Shown here in pieces: positions 1 through 7,831 of a stretch of 64,000 bases of DNA; position 1 is the first letter of the stretch, and the number at the start of each line of letters is the position of its first letter. A program made the translations under genes and the position numbers. The stretch is from NCBI RefSeq assembly GCF_009749405.1, contig NZ_WBIQ01000001.1, positions 620,001 through 684,000 on the forward strand, in the 5' to 3' direction. Source of the DNA: Agromyces lapidis (GTDB lineage Bacteria > Actinomycetota > Actinomycetes > Actinomycetales > Microbacteriaceae). A model generated the notes under the pieces. The model was not told where the DNA came from, did no database searches, and was given only the letters and a program-made list of their open reading frames with translations.

Positions 1-899
1 TGCCGGCGGGCGTGCTCAACGTCGTGAACGGATTCGGCGTCGAGGCAGGCAAGCCGCTCGCCTCGTCGAACCGCATCCGCAAGATCGCGTTCACGGGGGA
101 GACGACGACGGGTCGGCTCATCCTGCAGTACGCCTCGAACAACATCATCCCCTCGACGGTCGAGCTCGGCGGCAAGAGCCCGAACATCGTGTTCGAGTCG
201 GTCGCCGACCGACGCGACTCGTTCTACGACAAGGCGCTCGAGGGATTCAGCCTGTTCGCCTTCAACCAGGGCGAGGTCTGCACCTGCCCCAGCCGGTCGC
301 TCATCCAGAAGTCGATCTACGACACGTTCCTCGACGACGCGATCGAGCGAACCAAGCAGGCGAAGCAGGGCAACCCGCTCGACACCGAGACCCAGGTCGG
401 CGCGCAGGCGTCGAACGACCAACTCGAGAAGATCCTGAGCTACATCGACATCGGCAAGCAGGAGGGCGCGAAGCTGCTGCTCGGCGGCGAGCGGGCCGAT
501 CTCGGCGGCGACCTCAGTGGGGGCTACTACGTGCAGCCGACCATCTTCGAGGGTCAGAACCGCATGCGACTGTTCCAAGAGGAGATCTTCGGCCCGGTCG
601 TCGCCGTCACGAGTTTCACCGACTACGACGACGCGATCTCGATCGCGAACGACACCCTGTACGGACTCGGTGCGGGCGTCTGGAGTCGCAACGGCAACGA
701 GGCCTACCGCGCCGGCCGGGACATCCAAGCCGGTCGCGTCTGGGTGAACAACTACCACGCGTACCCGGCGGGCGCCGCGTTCGGCGGGTACAAGTCGTCG
801 GGCATCGGCCGCGAGAACAACAAGCTCGCGCTCGACCACTACCAGCAGACGAAGAACCTGCTCGTCAGCTACAACGAGAACCCGCTCGGGTTCTTCTGA
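1..899 (+). CDS. Aldehyde dehydrogenase (ExaC/AldB/AcoD type), 3' part
   Basis: NAD-dependent oxidation of an aldehyde, probably acetaldehyde, to the acid in the cytoplasm. The reading frame is open from the window edge (first full codon at base 3, reading [10 protein letters not shown]), so roughly the N-terminal 200 residues of a usual 505-residue enzyme lie upstream. Visible landmarks are ELGGK with the conserved active-site Glu, the catalytic cysteine in [11 protein letters not shown], the NAD-site EEIFGPV motif and the C-terminal ending NPLGFF, which is characteristic of the ExaC/AldB/AcoD subfamily. A DUF779 gene follows 13 bp downstream, the usual partner of this subfamily. The exact substrate is inferred from the family, not seen. 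Confidence 0.93.
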   Translation, partial: PAGVLNVVNGFGVEAGKPLASSNRIRKIAFTGETTTGRLILQYASNNIIPSTVELGGKSPNIVFESVADRRDSFYDKALEGFSLFAFNQGEVCTCPSRSLIQKSIYDTFLDDAIERTKQAKQGNPLDTETQVGAQASNDQLEKILSYIDIGKQEGAKLLLGGERADLGGDLSGGYYVQPTIFEGQNRMRLFQEEIFGPVVAVTSFTDYDDAISIANDTLYGLGAGVWSRNGNEAYRAGRDIQAGRVWVNNYHAYPAGAAFGGYKSSGIGRENNKLALDHYQQTKNLLVSYNENPLGFF

Positions 900-912
900 T
901 CGGCGGCGGACG

Positions 913-1359
913 ATGTCACTCGAGCGCTTCGCGGACGGCGTCGTCGGCCGGGTGGTGATCGCGGGGGAGACGTCGCCGCGGGTGGAGCTCTCACCCGCGG
1001 CGGCGACCCTGCTCGAGCGCCTGTGGGAGGCGCACGGACCGTTGATGTTCCACCAGTCGGGCGGATGCTGCGACGGCAGTGCTCCGATGTGCTATCCAGC
1101 GGGGGAGTTCCTGACGAGCGGCGCCGACGTGTTGCTCGGCGAGCTCGACCTGGGGCGCGGCGCCGCCGGGCCGGATGCCTCGTGGACGGGCTCGGAGGCG
1201 GCGACGCGCGTCGTGCCCTTCTGGATGTCGGCAGAGCAGTTCGCGTACTGGCGCCACACGCACCTCACCGTCGACGTCGTGCCCGGCCGCGGCAGCGGCT
1301 TCTCGGTCGAGGCGCCCGAGGGCGTGCGATTTCTCATCAGGTCGCGACTGCTGGAGTGA
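913..1359 (+). CDS. DUF779 domain protein
   Basis: A 148-residue protein of the DUF779 family, whose biochemical role is not established. The family signature SGGCCDGSAPMC near residue 47 holds three cysteines that could bind a metal. It starts 13 bp after the aldehyde dehydrogenase stop and is very probably in the same transcript, as in many actinobacteria and proteobacteria where DUF779 genes accompany acetaldehyde dehydrogenases. An accessory role in aldehyde oxidation is an inference from that linkage. A hairpin at 1398-1435 closes the unit. Confidence 0.88.
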   Translation: MSLERFADGVVGRVVIAGETSPRVELSPAAATLLERLWEAHGPLMFHQSGGCCDGSAPMCYPAGEFLTSGADVLLGELDLGRGAAGPDASWTGSEAATRVVPFWMSAEQFAYWRHTHLTVDVVPGRGSGFSVEAPEGVRFLIRSRLLE

Positions 1360-1397
1360 TGGACTCGCCACAGGGCGGCGGAGCCCGCCTGCTCCGA

Positions 1398-1435
1398 CTC
1401 GTCTCGGGGGTGCCCAGCGATGCCCCCGACACGAG
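1398..1435 (+). terminator. Hairpin after DUF779 gene
   Basis: Arms CTCGT-C-TCGGGGG and CCCCCGA-C-ACGAG pair with one mismatch around a loop of about 12 bases, just after the DUF779 stop. There is no U-tract, as is common in high-G+C actinobacteria. Confidence 0.5.
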
Positions 1436-1589
1436 GAAACTCGCCGCCCTGTGGTGTGGCACTGCCGACATCTCTACGGGGCGACGAGTTCTCGGATTCC
1501 AGAGTGCAACGTGTTCGCAGTCAGCGCAAGAGGGGGGTGGACGGTTGTCCGCGATTGCGAGTGCACCGCGAACCTGTTTGGCTTGACGC

Positions 1590-1961
1590 ATGACCGATAC
1601 GAACAGCAAGCCCGAGATCGACGCCCCCGAGGGCCCGGCGCCCGCAGACCTCATCATCGAGGACATCGTCGTGGGCGACGGCGCCGAGGCGACCGCCGGC
1701 TCGACGGTCGACGTGCACTACCTCGGCGTCGAGTACGACAGCGGCGAGGAGTTCGACTCCTCGTGGGGTCGCGGCCAGTCGATCAACTTCCCGCTCGCAG
1801 CCCTCATCTCCGGCTGGCAGGAGGGCATCCCCGGCATGAAGGTCGGCGGACGCCGCAAGCTCACCGTCCCCCCGCACAAGGCCTACGGCCCCGCGGGCGG
1901 CGGGCACCAGCTCTCGGGCAAGACCCTGATCTTCGTGATCGACCTGCTCGGCGTCAGCTGA
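1590..1961 (+). CDS. FKBP-type peptidyl-prolyl cis-trans isomerase
   Basis: A 123-residue single-domain FKBP catalysing proline cis-trans isomerisation. After an acidic N-terminus of about 20 residues come the family motifs VDVHYLGVEYDSGEEFDSSW (the strand and loop holding the active-site Tyr and Asp), the GWQEGIPGMKVGGRR segment and the terminal KTLIFVIDLLGV strand. No signal peptide is present, so it acts in the cytoplasm. It stands alone and is followed by a strong terminator at 1981-2012. Confidence 0.93.
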   Translation: MTDTNSKPEIDAPEGPAPADLIIEDIVVGDGAEATAGSTVDVHYLGVEYDSGEEFDSSWGRGQSINFPLAALISGWQEGIPGMKVGGRRKLTVPPHKAYGPAGGGHQLSGKTLIFVIDLLGVS

Positions 1962-1980
1962 ACCGACGTCGATTCACCGA

Positions 1981-2012
1981 GAAGGCCGGTGGGCGCGAGC
2001 CCGCCGGCCTTC
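1981..2012 (+). terminator. Rho-independent-type hairpin after FKBP gene
   Basis: Fourteen-bp stem (GAAGGCCGGTGGGC with its complement) around a GCGA tetraloop, 19 bases after the FKBP stop; one G-T wobble and no T-run. Confidence 0.8.
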
Positions 2013-2025
2013 GTCGCGCGTGGGC

Positions 2026-2031
2026 TACGAT
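2026..2031 (+). promoter_or_regulatory. -10 element of a leaderless promoter
   Basis: TACGAT lies 6 nt before the GTG at 2038, the same geometry as many other genes in this window. It therefore favours GTG 2038 over the in-frame GTG at 2020 as the start. Confidence 0.6.
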
Positions 2032-2037
2032 TCGGGG

Positions 2038-2733
2038 GTGCTGCCCGCCTTCGCCCCCTACCTCGTGGTCTCCGTGCTCCACCTCGTGCTCCAGTACGCC
2101 GGCCCGGCCTGGAGCGTGACGGCGACGAAGTCGCTGCTGATGCCGCTCCTCGCGCTCGCGGTCCTCATCCTCGTGCCCAGGGTGCGCGCCGCGGGCCCGC
2201 TCCTCCTCCTCGGCGGCATCGCCTGCTCATGGGGCGGCGACGTCCTCCTCACCTTCCCGGGCGACGGGTGGTTCGCGGCCGGGCTGGCATCGTTCCTCCT
2301 CGCTCACGTCGTCTACATCGTGCTCTTCGTGCGGCTGCCCCGATCGCGCCGCCGTCCGCCTGCCTGGTCGACCGTCTACTGGGCGTGGGTGGTCGTGATG
2401 CTCGTCGTGCTGTTGCCGCACGCCGGCATGCTCGCCGTGCCGATCACGCTCTACGCGGTCGCGATCGGCCTGATGGCGACGACCGCGTCGATGCACGGCG
2501 GGTGGATCGCCCTTGGCGGTGCGTTCTTCGTCGTCTCGGACTCGGTGCTCGCGCTCGGTCGGTTCCTGCCCGGGTACGAGTTCGCCGCCCACGACTTCGT
2601 CGTCATGTCGACCTACCTCGCAGCCCAGGGGCTCATCGCGTGGGGCGTCGTCGCGAAGCTTCGCGCGGATCGTTCCGCGTCGGGTCCGTCGTCTCCTGCA
2701 CCCGCTCGACGAGCTGACGCCACGGCCCCGTGA
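2038..2733 (+). CDS. Lysoplasmalogenase-like (YhhN/TMEM86) membrane protein
   Basis: A polytopic membrane protein of about 231 residues with roughly eight hydrophobic helices. Family features are the GGIACSWGGDVLL segment, with the conserved Asp that follows the second or third helix, and the late FFVVSDSVLA motif with a second conserved Asp. YhhN proteins hydrolyse the vinyl-ether bond of lysoplasmalogens in characterised members; activity here is inferred. GTG 2038 is chosen from the -10 spacing; GTG 2020 would add six residues. The last 101 bp overlap the 3' end of the convergent emfourin-like gene. Confidence 0.85.
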   Translation: MLPAFAPYLVVSVLHLVLQYAGPAWSVTATKSLLMPLLALAVLILVPRVRAAGPLLLLGGIACSWGGDVLLTFPGDGWFAAGLASFLLAHVVYIVLFVRLPRSRRRPPAWSTVYWAWVVVMLVVLLPHAGMLAVPITLYAVAIGLMATTASMHGGWIALGGAFFVVSDSVLALGRFLPGYEFAAHDFVVMSTYLAAQGLIAWGVVAKLRADRSASGPSSPAPARRADATAP

Positions 2734-2944
2734 GCTGACGCTCGGCGAGGGTCGCCTCGTTCGGTTCGCAGCGGATCCGGTAGATGAAACGATCGGGCTC
2801 GGGCGGCACCGGGGGCGGCTCGGCCCACGGGATCTCGTCGATGAGGATGTACCACTCGTCGGGGTCGGGTTGCTCGTCGACGCGCACCTCCCAGGTGAGG
2901 CGCGTGCCGGCGAGGCCGCCGCTGCGCTGCACGATGACATCCAT
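2633..2944 (-). CDS. Probable emfourin (M4in-like inhibitor of the adjacent M4 protease)
   Basis: A 103-residue small protein with no signal peptide. The N-terminal RSGGLAGTRLTWEV and central DRFIYRI segments match what I recall of emfourin, the slow-binding protein inhibitor of protealysin-type M4 peptidases. It lies 11 bp after the stop of the M4 peptidase gene on the same strand, the arrangement reported for emfourin/protealysin pairs. The Arg-rich C-terminal tail of about 18 residues is encoded opposite the 3' end of the lysoplasmalogenase gene and may be a lineage-specific extension. The family assignment is motif- and context-based and needs an alignment. Confidence 0.78.
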   Translation of the reverse strand: MDVIVQRSGGLAGTRLTWEVRVDEQPDPDEWYILIDEIPWAEPPPVPPEPDRFIYRIRCEPNEATLAERQLTGPWRQLVERVQETTDPTRNDPREASRRRPTR

Positions 2945-2955
2945 CGTGCTGGATG

Positions 2956-4044
2956 CTACTCCGACGGCGTGTCGGCCGCCTGCTCGTCGAGCACGCCGAC
3001 GGTCTGCCAGCCGTGCCGCACCGCACTGGCCTCGCGCGAGCCGGCGCCGAAGCGCGACTCGGCGCTCTGCACCGTCTCGGCCGCGAACTCGGCGAAGGTG
3101 GCGTCGCGGCCGAGCCGGCCCGAGATGAGCGTGTCGTACCAGATGCGCCCGACGTGCTCCCACGCGAAGCCGTCGAGCTCACGAGCGGCGAGGGCGAACG
3201 CCCGGTTCGGGATGCCGGAGTTCAGGTGCACGCCGCCGTTGTCGTCGTCGGTGTCGATGTAGTCGCGCATGTGCCCGGGCTGCGGGTCGCGGCCGAGCAC
3301 GTCGTCGTCGTACGCCGTGCCGGGCTCGAGCATCGAGCGCAGGGCCCGGCCCTCGACCTCGTCGGTGAAGATGCCCTCGCCGATCAGCCAGGTGGCGGCG
3401 CCCGCGTCCTGGCCGAGCGCGTACTGCTCGACGAGCGCGCCGAATGCGTCGGAGACGTGTTCGTTGAGCGCACCGGACTGCCCCTGGTAGCGCAGGCCGG
3501 CGGTGTGCTCGGTGACGCCGTGGGCGAGCTCGTGGCCGATGACGCTGAGCGAGTCGGTGAAGCCCCGGAACACCTCGCCGTCGCCGTCGCCGAAGACCAT
3601 GCGCTCGCCGTCCCAGAAGGCGTTGTCGTAGAGCCGTCCGAAGTGCACGGTCGCCTCGAGCGGCATGCCCGCCCCGTCGATCGAGTCGCGGCCGAAGACC
3701 CGGTCGAAGAGCCGGTGGGTGTCGCCGAGGCCGTCGTACGCGTCGTCGACGGACGCGTCGCCGCTCGCGGGCTCGCCCTCGCGGCGCACGAGCCGGCCCG
3801 GCAGCGTCTCGCGGCCCCCGGCGTCGGAGATGCGGCGGTCGGGCATCGACGGGGCGTCGGGCAGCACCGCGGGAAGGTCGTCGTCGTCGTGCAGCGGCGG
3901 CAAGACCGGCGGTGCACCCCGAAGTGCCCGACGCGGAGCGTCGTGCAGCAGCGAACGCCGGGCCGCCTCGGCGGCGAGCGGGAAGCGATCGGCGCCCGCG
4001 TCGGCGATCCGATCGAGCAGGTAGGGGGGAACGATCTGTCGCAT
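2956..4044 (-). CDS. M4 family metallopeptidase (protealysin-like)
   Basis: A 362-residue zinc endopeptidase of the thermolysin family. There is no classical signal peptide. The N-terminus carries a short propeptide with the PPYLLDRI motif (residues 6-13), as in protealysin. The catalytic domain has LYDNAFWDGERMVFGDG (about 138-154), the HELAH zinc motif at 171-175, the third zinc ligand in NEHVSD near Glu195, and the His-containing GGVHLNSGIPN segment. All catalytic elements are intact. The probable emfourin gene follows directly and would restrain the enzyme. Protealysins can act intracellularly or be exported without a Sec signal; location is not evident here. Confidence 0.93.
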   Translation of the reverse strand: MRQIVPPYLLDRIADAGADRFPLAAEAARRSLLHDAPRRALRGAPPVLPPLHDDDDLPAVLPDAPSMPDRRISDAGGRETLPGRLVRREGEPASGDASVDDAYDGLGDTHRLFDRVFGRDSIDGAGMPLEATVHFGRLYDNAFWDGERMVFGDGDGEVFRGFTDSLSVIGHELAHGVTEHTAGLRYQGQSGALNEHVSDAFGALVEQYALGQDAGAATWLIGEGIFTDEVEGRALRSMLEPGTAYDDDVLGRDPQPGHMRDYIDTDDDNGGVHLNSGIPNRAFALAARELDGFAWEHVGRIWYDTLISGRLGRDATFAEFAAETVQSAESRFGAGSREASAVRHGWQTVGVLDEQAADTPSE

Positions 4045-4145
4045 GCCTCATGTTGGCATCCGCCGCCGACAACGTCGAGGCGCGTCGTGCGACCGGCGGG
4101 CGCGGCCGGTCGCTGCAGCGCCGGGTCCGACGCATGCCGTCCGGT

Positions 4146-4151
4146 TAGGCT
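4146..4151 (+). promoter_or_regulatory. -10 element of a leaderless promoter
   Basis: TAGGCT, 6 nt before the GTG start of the HAD gene at 4158. Confidence 0.65.
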
Positions 4152-4157
4152 GGTGGC

Positions 4158-5048
4158 GTGACCGCCGCTCCCTTCCTCGCGCTGCTGCTCGACGTCGACG
4201 GACCCATCGCGAGTCCGGTCACCCGGTCGATCGCGATCCCGTCGATCGCTCGCGATCTGGCGGCCCTCGCGAACGCCGGCAATCCCGTCGTCTTCAACAC
4301 GGGCCGCTCCGACGCGTTCATCGCCGCCGAGGTCGTGCCGCCGCTCCTCGCGGCGGGGCTCGCGCCGGGCGCGCCGGTCTGGGCGATCTGCGAGAAGGGC
4401 GCGGTCTGGGCCGAGATCGGCGTGGGCGGGCTCGGCGAGGTGTTCGTCGATCTCGATCTCGCCATGCCCGCCGACTTCGCCGCCGAGATGCGCGCCTACG
4501 TCGAGGCGCATTTCGACGAGTTCGCGTTCTTCGACGACACCAAGCGGGCCATGGTCTCCGTCGAGCAGCACGTGCACGTGGCATCCGAGCGCTATCTCGA
4601 GGCGCAGCCCCGATTCGACGCCCACGCGCACGAATCGCTCGCCGCGCGCGGCTTCGGCACCGTGCGCGAGGGCGATGAACGGCCGGATGACACGGGGCGC
4701 GTGCACTGGCGCATCGATCCGACGATCATCTCGACCGACGTCGAGTCGGTGCGGCTCGGCAAGGACCTCGGCGCGGCGCGCGCCGTCGAACTGCTCGAGG
4801 CACGCGGCATCCGACCGCAGCACTGGCGCACGATGGGCGACTCGCGCGGCGACTACCGCATGGCCGACTGGCTGCACGAGCGCGGCGAGCGGGTGCGGCA
4901 CGTCGACGTGCGCCCGGCCGAGGGCATCCCGGCCACCGGCTACCCGGTGCTCACCGCCGGCGAACTGATCCACGACGAGGCGGGTGCCGAGTTCCTCGCG
5001 CGCTGGGTGCGGGCCGCGCATCGCGGCGAGCTCGCCGACGACGAGTAG
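4158..5048 (+). CDS. HAD superfamily hydrolase
   Basis: A 296-residue cytoplasmic phosphatase-type HAD protein. Motif I is LLLDVDGPI with the catalytic Asp pair, motif II is VVFNTGRSD, the motif III lysine is probably in RLGKDLGAARAVELL, and motif IV is MGDSRGDYRMADW. The middle cap region suggests a Cof/sucrose-phosphatase-like architecture. Substrate unknown. It has its own leaderless-type promoter, and the CPBP-like gene begins 23 bp downstream in the same direction. Confidence 0.83.
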   Translation: MTAAPFLALLLDVDGPIASPVTRSIAIPSIARDLAALANAGNPVVFNTGRSDAFIAAEVVPPLLAAGLAPGAPVWAICEKGAVWAEIGVGGLGEVFVDLDLAMPADFAAEMRAYVEAHFDEFAFFDDTKRAMVSVEQHVHVASERYLEAQPRFDAHAHESLAARGFGTVREGDERPDDTGRVHWRIDPTIISTDVESVRLGKDLGAARAVELLEARGIRPQHWRTMGDSRGDYRMADWLHERGERVRHVDVRPAEGIPATGYPVLTAGELIHDEAGAEFLARWVRAAHRGELADDE

Positions 5049-5071
5049 GCGGCGGGGCAGGTGAGCAGCCG

Positions 5072-5953
5072 GTGTCGCGAATGAACGACGATCGCACGCG
5101 GGGCCTCGGCGCCGGTGCGCCCGCTGAGCCGTCCGCGCTGCGAACGCATCAGATTGCGCTCCTACCGGCGCTCCTCGTCTGCGGCGCCGCGGTGGCGCTC
5201 TTCGGATTCATGGTGCCGATCGCGGGGTACGCGATGCTCGCGGCGGGGCTCGTCGCCGCCTGGCTCTGCGACCGCTCGGGCCGTACCGAGCGCCTCCTCG
5301 CCGACCTCGCGCTCATCGCCGTCGGCCAGGTCATCATCTCGACGGTGTCGCTGAAGGCCGACCTCAGCAACGAGGGCATGGTGCGCTTCGCGGTCGTGCT
5401 GGGCCTCGCGGTGCTCGTGCCCTACGTCATCTCGCGGTTCGTCTACCGCGAGCACGTCATCCGCTTCCCGTGGCGTACGGGCCGCCGCTGGAACCGCACC
5501 CAGTGGCTCTACCTGATCTTCGTGACGCTCGCGGGCTGGCTGATCCTGCCGTTCTACTTCATCTCCTCGGGGGTCTACGAGAACTGGCCGACCGTGACCG
5601 AGCCCGACACGATCGCGCGCCTCTTCGTCGGCGTCGCCGCCGTCGGCACGTGGGACGAGCTCTTCTTCGTCTGCACGGTCTTCGTGCTGCTGCGCCGGCA
5701 CTTCCCGAGCTGGCAGGCGAACCTCCTGCAGTCGATCGTGTTCGTCTCCTTCCTGTGGGAGCTCGGCTACCAGTCGTGGGGTCCGCTCCTCACCATCCCG
5801 TTCGCGCTCATCCAGGGCTACACGTTCAAGCTCACGAAGTCGCTCACCTACGTGTTCGTGGTGCACATGCTCTTCGACGCGGTGGTGTTCGCGGTCATCG
5901 TCTACGCGCACACCGGATGGCCGGCGATCTTCCCCTTCGCGCCGCAGCCGTAG
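5072..5953 (+). CDS. CPBP-family intramembrane protein (degenerate active-site motif)
   Basis: A 293-residue protein with about eight membrane helices. The segment GTWDELFFVCTVFVLLRR (about residues 192-209) corresponds to CPBP motif 1, normally EExxxR; here it reads DELFFVC, so the first Glu is Asp and the Arg is absent. Helices with FLWELGY and VVHMLFDA occupy the positions of motifs 2 and 3 and retain one His. It may be an inactive or altered relative of CAAX/CPBP glutamic proteases. GTG 5072 is taken as start; ATG 5081 is an alternative. It ends 4 bp from the convergent CHRD gene. Confidence 0.7.
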   Translation: MSRMNDDRTRGLGAGAPAEPSALRTHQIALLPALLVCGAAVALFGFMVPIAGYAMLAAGLVAAWLCDRSGRTERLLADLALIAVGQVIISTVSLKADLSNEGMVRFAVVLGLAVLVPYVISRFVYREHVIRFPWRTGRRWNRTQWLYLIFVTLAGWLILPFYFISSGVYENWPTVTEPDTIARLFVGVAAVGTWDELFFVCTVFVLLRRHFPSWQANLLQSIVFVSFLWELGYQSWGPLLTIPFALIQGYTFKLTKSLTYVFVVHMLFDAVVFAVIVYAHTGWPAIFPFAPQP

Positions 5954-5957
5954 TCGC

Positions 5958-6413
5958 CTACTTCAGCTGACCGCGCACCTCGCCCCCCGGGAAGGTCGGC
6001 GTGTGCACGTTGAGGTAGTACGCCCCGGGCGACGCGTCGATCGCATCGAGCAGTGCGGGGTCGGCGGGCACGCAGTCGTCGACGACGAAGCTCGTCGCAT
6101 CGGGCACGACGATCGGGATCACGACCGGACCGGCGACGTTGCGGGGGCCGACATGCACATGTGCGGCGCTCGCACCCGCCGTGAGCCCCTCGACCTCGAG
6201 GGTGTAGCAGAACTCGTCGCCGACGAGGTCGTAGGCCAGGAAACCGTGGGCGCCTCCGTTGGCTCCGGTGGTCTGCGACTCCTGCTCGTTGTTCAGGGGG
6301 ATCGCCGGTGTGCCCGGCGGCTTCGCCTGGGCGGCACCGGCACCGCCCAACGTGAGCGCGGCGATCGCGGCGAGGGCGAGTGCGGCCGCGGGGGTCCTTC
6401 GGGTCGTGAGCAT
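5958..6413 (-). CDS. CHRD domain protein, exported
   Basis: A 151-residue protein with a clear Sec signal peptide (Ala/Leu-rich core to residue 29, probable cleavage after AQA). The mature part is one CHRD (chordin-like) domain with the family hallmarks AAHVHVGPRNVAGPVV and a C-terminal YYLNVHTPTFPGGEVRGQL motif. CHRD domains occur in many exported bacterial proteins without a known biochemical function. A TAGCGT hexamer at 6447-6452 (minus strand) is a possible -10 about 33 bases upstream. Confidence 0.88.
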   Translation of the reverse strand: MLTTRRTPAAALALAAIAALTLGGAGAAQAKPPGTPAIPLNNEQESQTTGANGGAHGFLAYDLVGDEFCYTLEVEGLTAGASAAHVHVGPRNVAGPVVIPIVVPDATSFVVDDCVPADPALLDAIDASPGAYYLNVHTPTFPGGEVRGQLK

Positions 6414-6448
6414 GATGAGACCTCACTTTCTTGGGGATGATGCGCACG

Positions 6449-6844
6449 CTACGCCGAGTGCGGCGGGTCCTCAAGGGCGACCGATGCGCCGTGCTCGCCC
6501 AGCCAGTCGAGCAGCACCGCGGCGTGGTTGCTGTGCTCGTCGCGGGCGCCGTAGAGCAACGTCACGCGGTCGTGCTCACCACCGAGCGCGAGCAGCGCCC
6601 CGGCGGCCGCGCTGCCGTCGAGCTCGGCACGGTAGCGCGCCGCGAAGTGTTCGAAGTCGACCTGCCGATCGGCGGCGTGGTGCCACTCGGTGCGCAGTTC
6701 GGGGGAGGGGGCGACCTCCTTGTCCCAGAGGTCGAGCTCGGCGCGCGCCTTGCTGACGCCACGCGGCCACAGGCGGTCGACGAGCACCCGGAACCCGTCG
6801 TCCGCCGCAGCGGGTTCGTACACGCGCTTGATGACGAAGGCCAT
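6449..6844 (-). CDS. DUF488 family protein
   Basis: A 131-residue cytoplasmic protein of the DUF488 family, recognised by KRVYEPAAADDGFRVLVDRLWPRG at residues 6-29, the LRTEWHH motif and LLYGARDEHSNHA near residue 100. No function is established. The ATG at 6844 is preferred over upstream in-frame starts because homologues begin directly with the KRVYEP strand. It follows the SDR gene on the same strand but is separated from it by a strong hairpin (6881-6916). Confidence 0.88.
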   Translation of the reverse strand: MAFVIKRVYEPAAADDGFRVLVDRLWPRGVSKARAELDLWDKEVAPSPELRTEWHHAADRQVDFEHFAARYRAELDGSAAAGALLALGGEHDRVTLLYGARDEHSNHAAVLLDWLGEHGASVALEDPPHSA

Positions 6845-6880
6845 GGCCCCAGTCTCGCGGGCGCGGGCCGATGAGACAAC

Positions 6881-6916
6881 GGATGCCCCGTGCGCAGGCG
6901 TGCGCACGAGGCATCC
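6881..6916 (-). terminator. 16-bp hairpin terminator after SDR gene
   Basis: Arms GGATGCCCCGTGCGCA and TGCGCACGAGGCATCC pair with a single C-A mismatch around a GGCG loop, 21 bases beyond the SDR stop. The stem ends are one of the recurrent GGATGCC/GGCATCC motifs of the window. Confidence 0.8.
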
Positions 6917-6937
6917 GGTGTTCGACCGCTCAGCCGA

Positions 6938-7699
6938 TCAGATCGCCGACCAGCCGCCGTCGGAGGCGAGCACGACGCCCGACACGTTGGCCGAGTCGTC
7001 GGAGAGGAGCCACGTGATCGCCGCCGCGAGCTGCTCGGGCTCGGCGGGCACGAGCGCGAGGGCGCCGAGCACCGGGCCGAGCACGCGGCCGGCGTGCTCC
7101 GACTTGAATGGGGCTTCGATGTTCGTCTTCACGCCGCCCGGGGCGACCGCGTTCACGCGGATGCCCGAGCCCGAGTACATCACCGAGGTGTTCTTCGTGA
7201 AGCCGACGACCGCGTGCTTCGAGGTCGTGTAGGCCGCACCGGCCGAGGCGCCGCGGAGGCCCGCCTCGCTCGTGACGTTGACGATCGAGCCCGAGCCCTC
7301 GGCGAGCATCTTCGGCAGCACCGCGCGGGTGAGGCGCATGACGGCGGTGACGTTGACGTTCATGACCCGCTCCCAGGTGGCGTCGTCGACCTCGGCGGCG
7401 GGCAGGAAGGCGTCCATGATGCCGGCGACGTTCGCGAGCACGTCGATCTTGTCGCCCGCGGCGGCGATGAGCGCCTGCACGTTCTCCTCGACCGTGATGT
7501 CGCCCGCGACCGCCACGATGTCGAGCGAGCGGTTCGCGGCGACGAGGGCGTCGAGGCGTTCCGACGAGACGTCGGCGGCGATGACGCGGGCGCCCTCGGA
7601 GGCCAGGCGCACAGTGGTCGCGAGGCCGATGCCCGAGCCGGCGCCGGTGACGATCGCGACCTTGCCGTCGAAGCGTCCGGGGGTGATGGCGGTGTTCAT
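6938..7699 (-). CDS. SDR family NAD(P)-dependent oxidoreductase
   Basis: A 253-residue classical short-chain dehydrogenase. It has the TGxxxGIG cofactor motif (VTGAGSGIGLAT, residues 18-29), NVAGIM as the NNAG-equivalent, catalytic Ser in NVTSEAG and the YTTSK motif with catalytic Tyr and Lys. It resembles 3-ketoacyl-ACP reductase/glucose dehydrogenase-like SDRs; substrate unknown. A GAGGAGC Shine-Dalgarno lies 4-5 bases upstream. It is divergent from a TetR regulator with a shared palindromic operator at 7788-7808, so repression by that protein is likely. Confidence 0.9.
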   Translation of the reverse strand: MNTAITPGRFDGKVAIVTGAGSGIGLATTVRLASEGARVIAADVSSERLDALVAANRSLDIVAVAGDITVEENVQALIAAAGDKIDVLANVAGIMDAFLPAAEVDDATWERVMNVNVTAVMRLTRAVLPKMLAEGSGSIVNVTSEAGLRGASAGAAYTTSKHAVVGFTKNTSVMYSGSGIRVNAVAPGGVKTNIEAPFKSEHAGRVLGPVLGALALVPAEPEQLAAAITWLLSDDSANVSGVVLASDGGWSAI

Positions 7700-7787
7700 T
7701 GCTGCTCCTCAGGGGTGAGTGCGGCGTCGTGGGGTTCGCGGCGTCGCGGGTGTGGTTCGCCGGCCGGGTTCCTGGCCGGTCCACCAG

Positions 7788-7808
7788 TTATAACACTCAG
7801 TGTCATAA
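7788..7808. promoter_or_regulatory. Palindromic operator between SDR and TetR genes
   Basis: Ten-bp arms TTATAACACT and AGTGTCATAA around a single central C; eight of ten arm pairs match. It is AT-rich in a very GC-rich context and lies 24 bp upstream of the TetR start, a typical autoregulatory TetR site. Confidence 0.72.
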
Positions 7809-7831
7809 AATGTTCCCATGAGAATGGCAGC

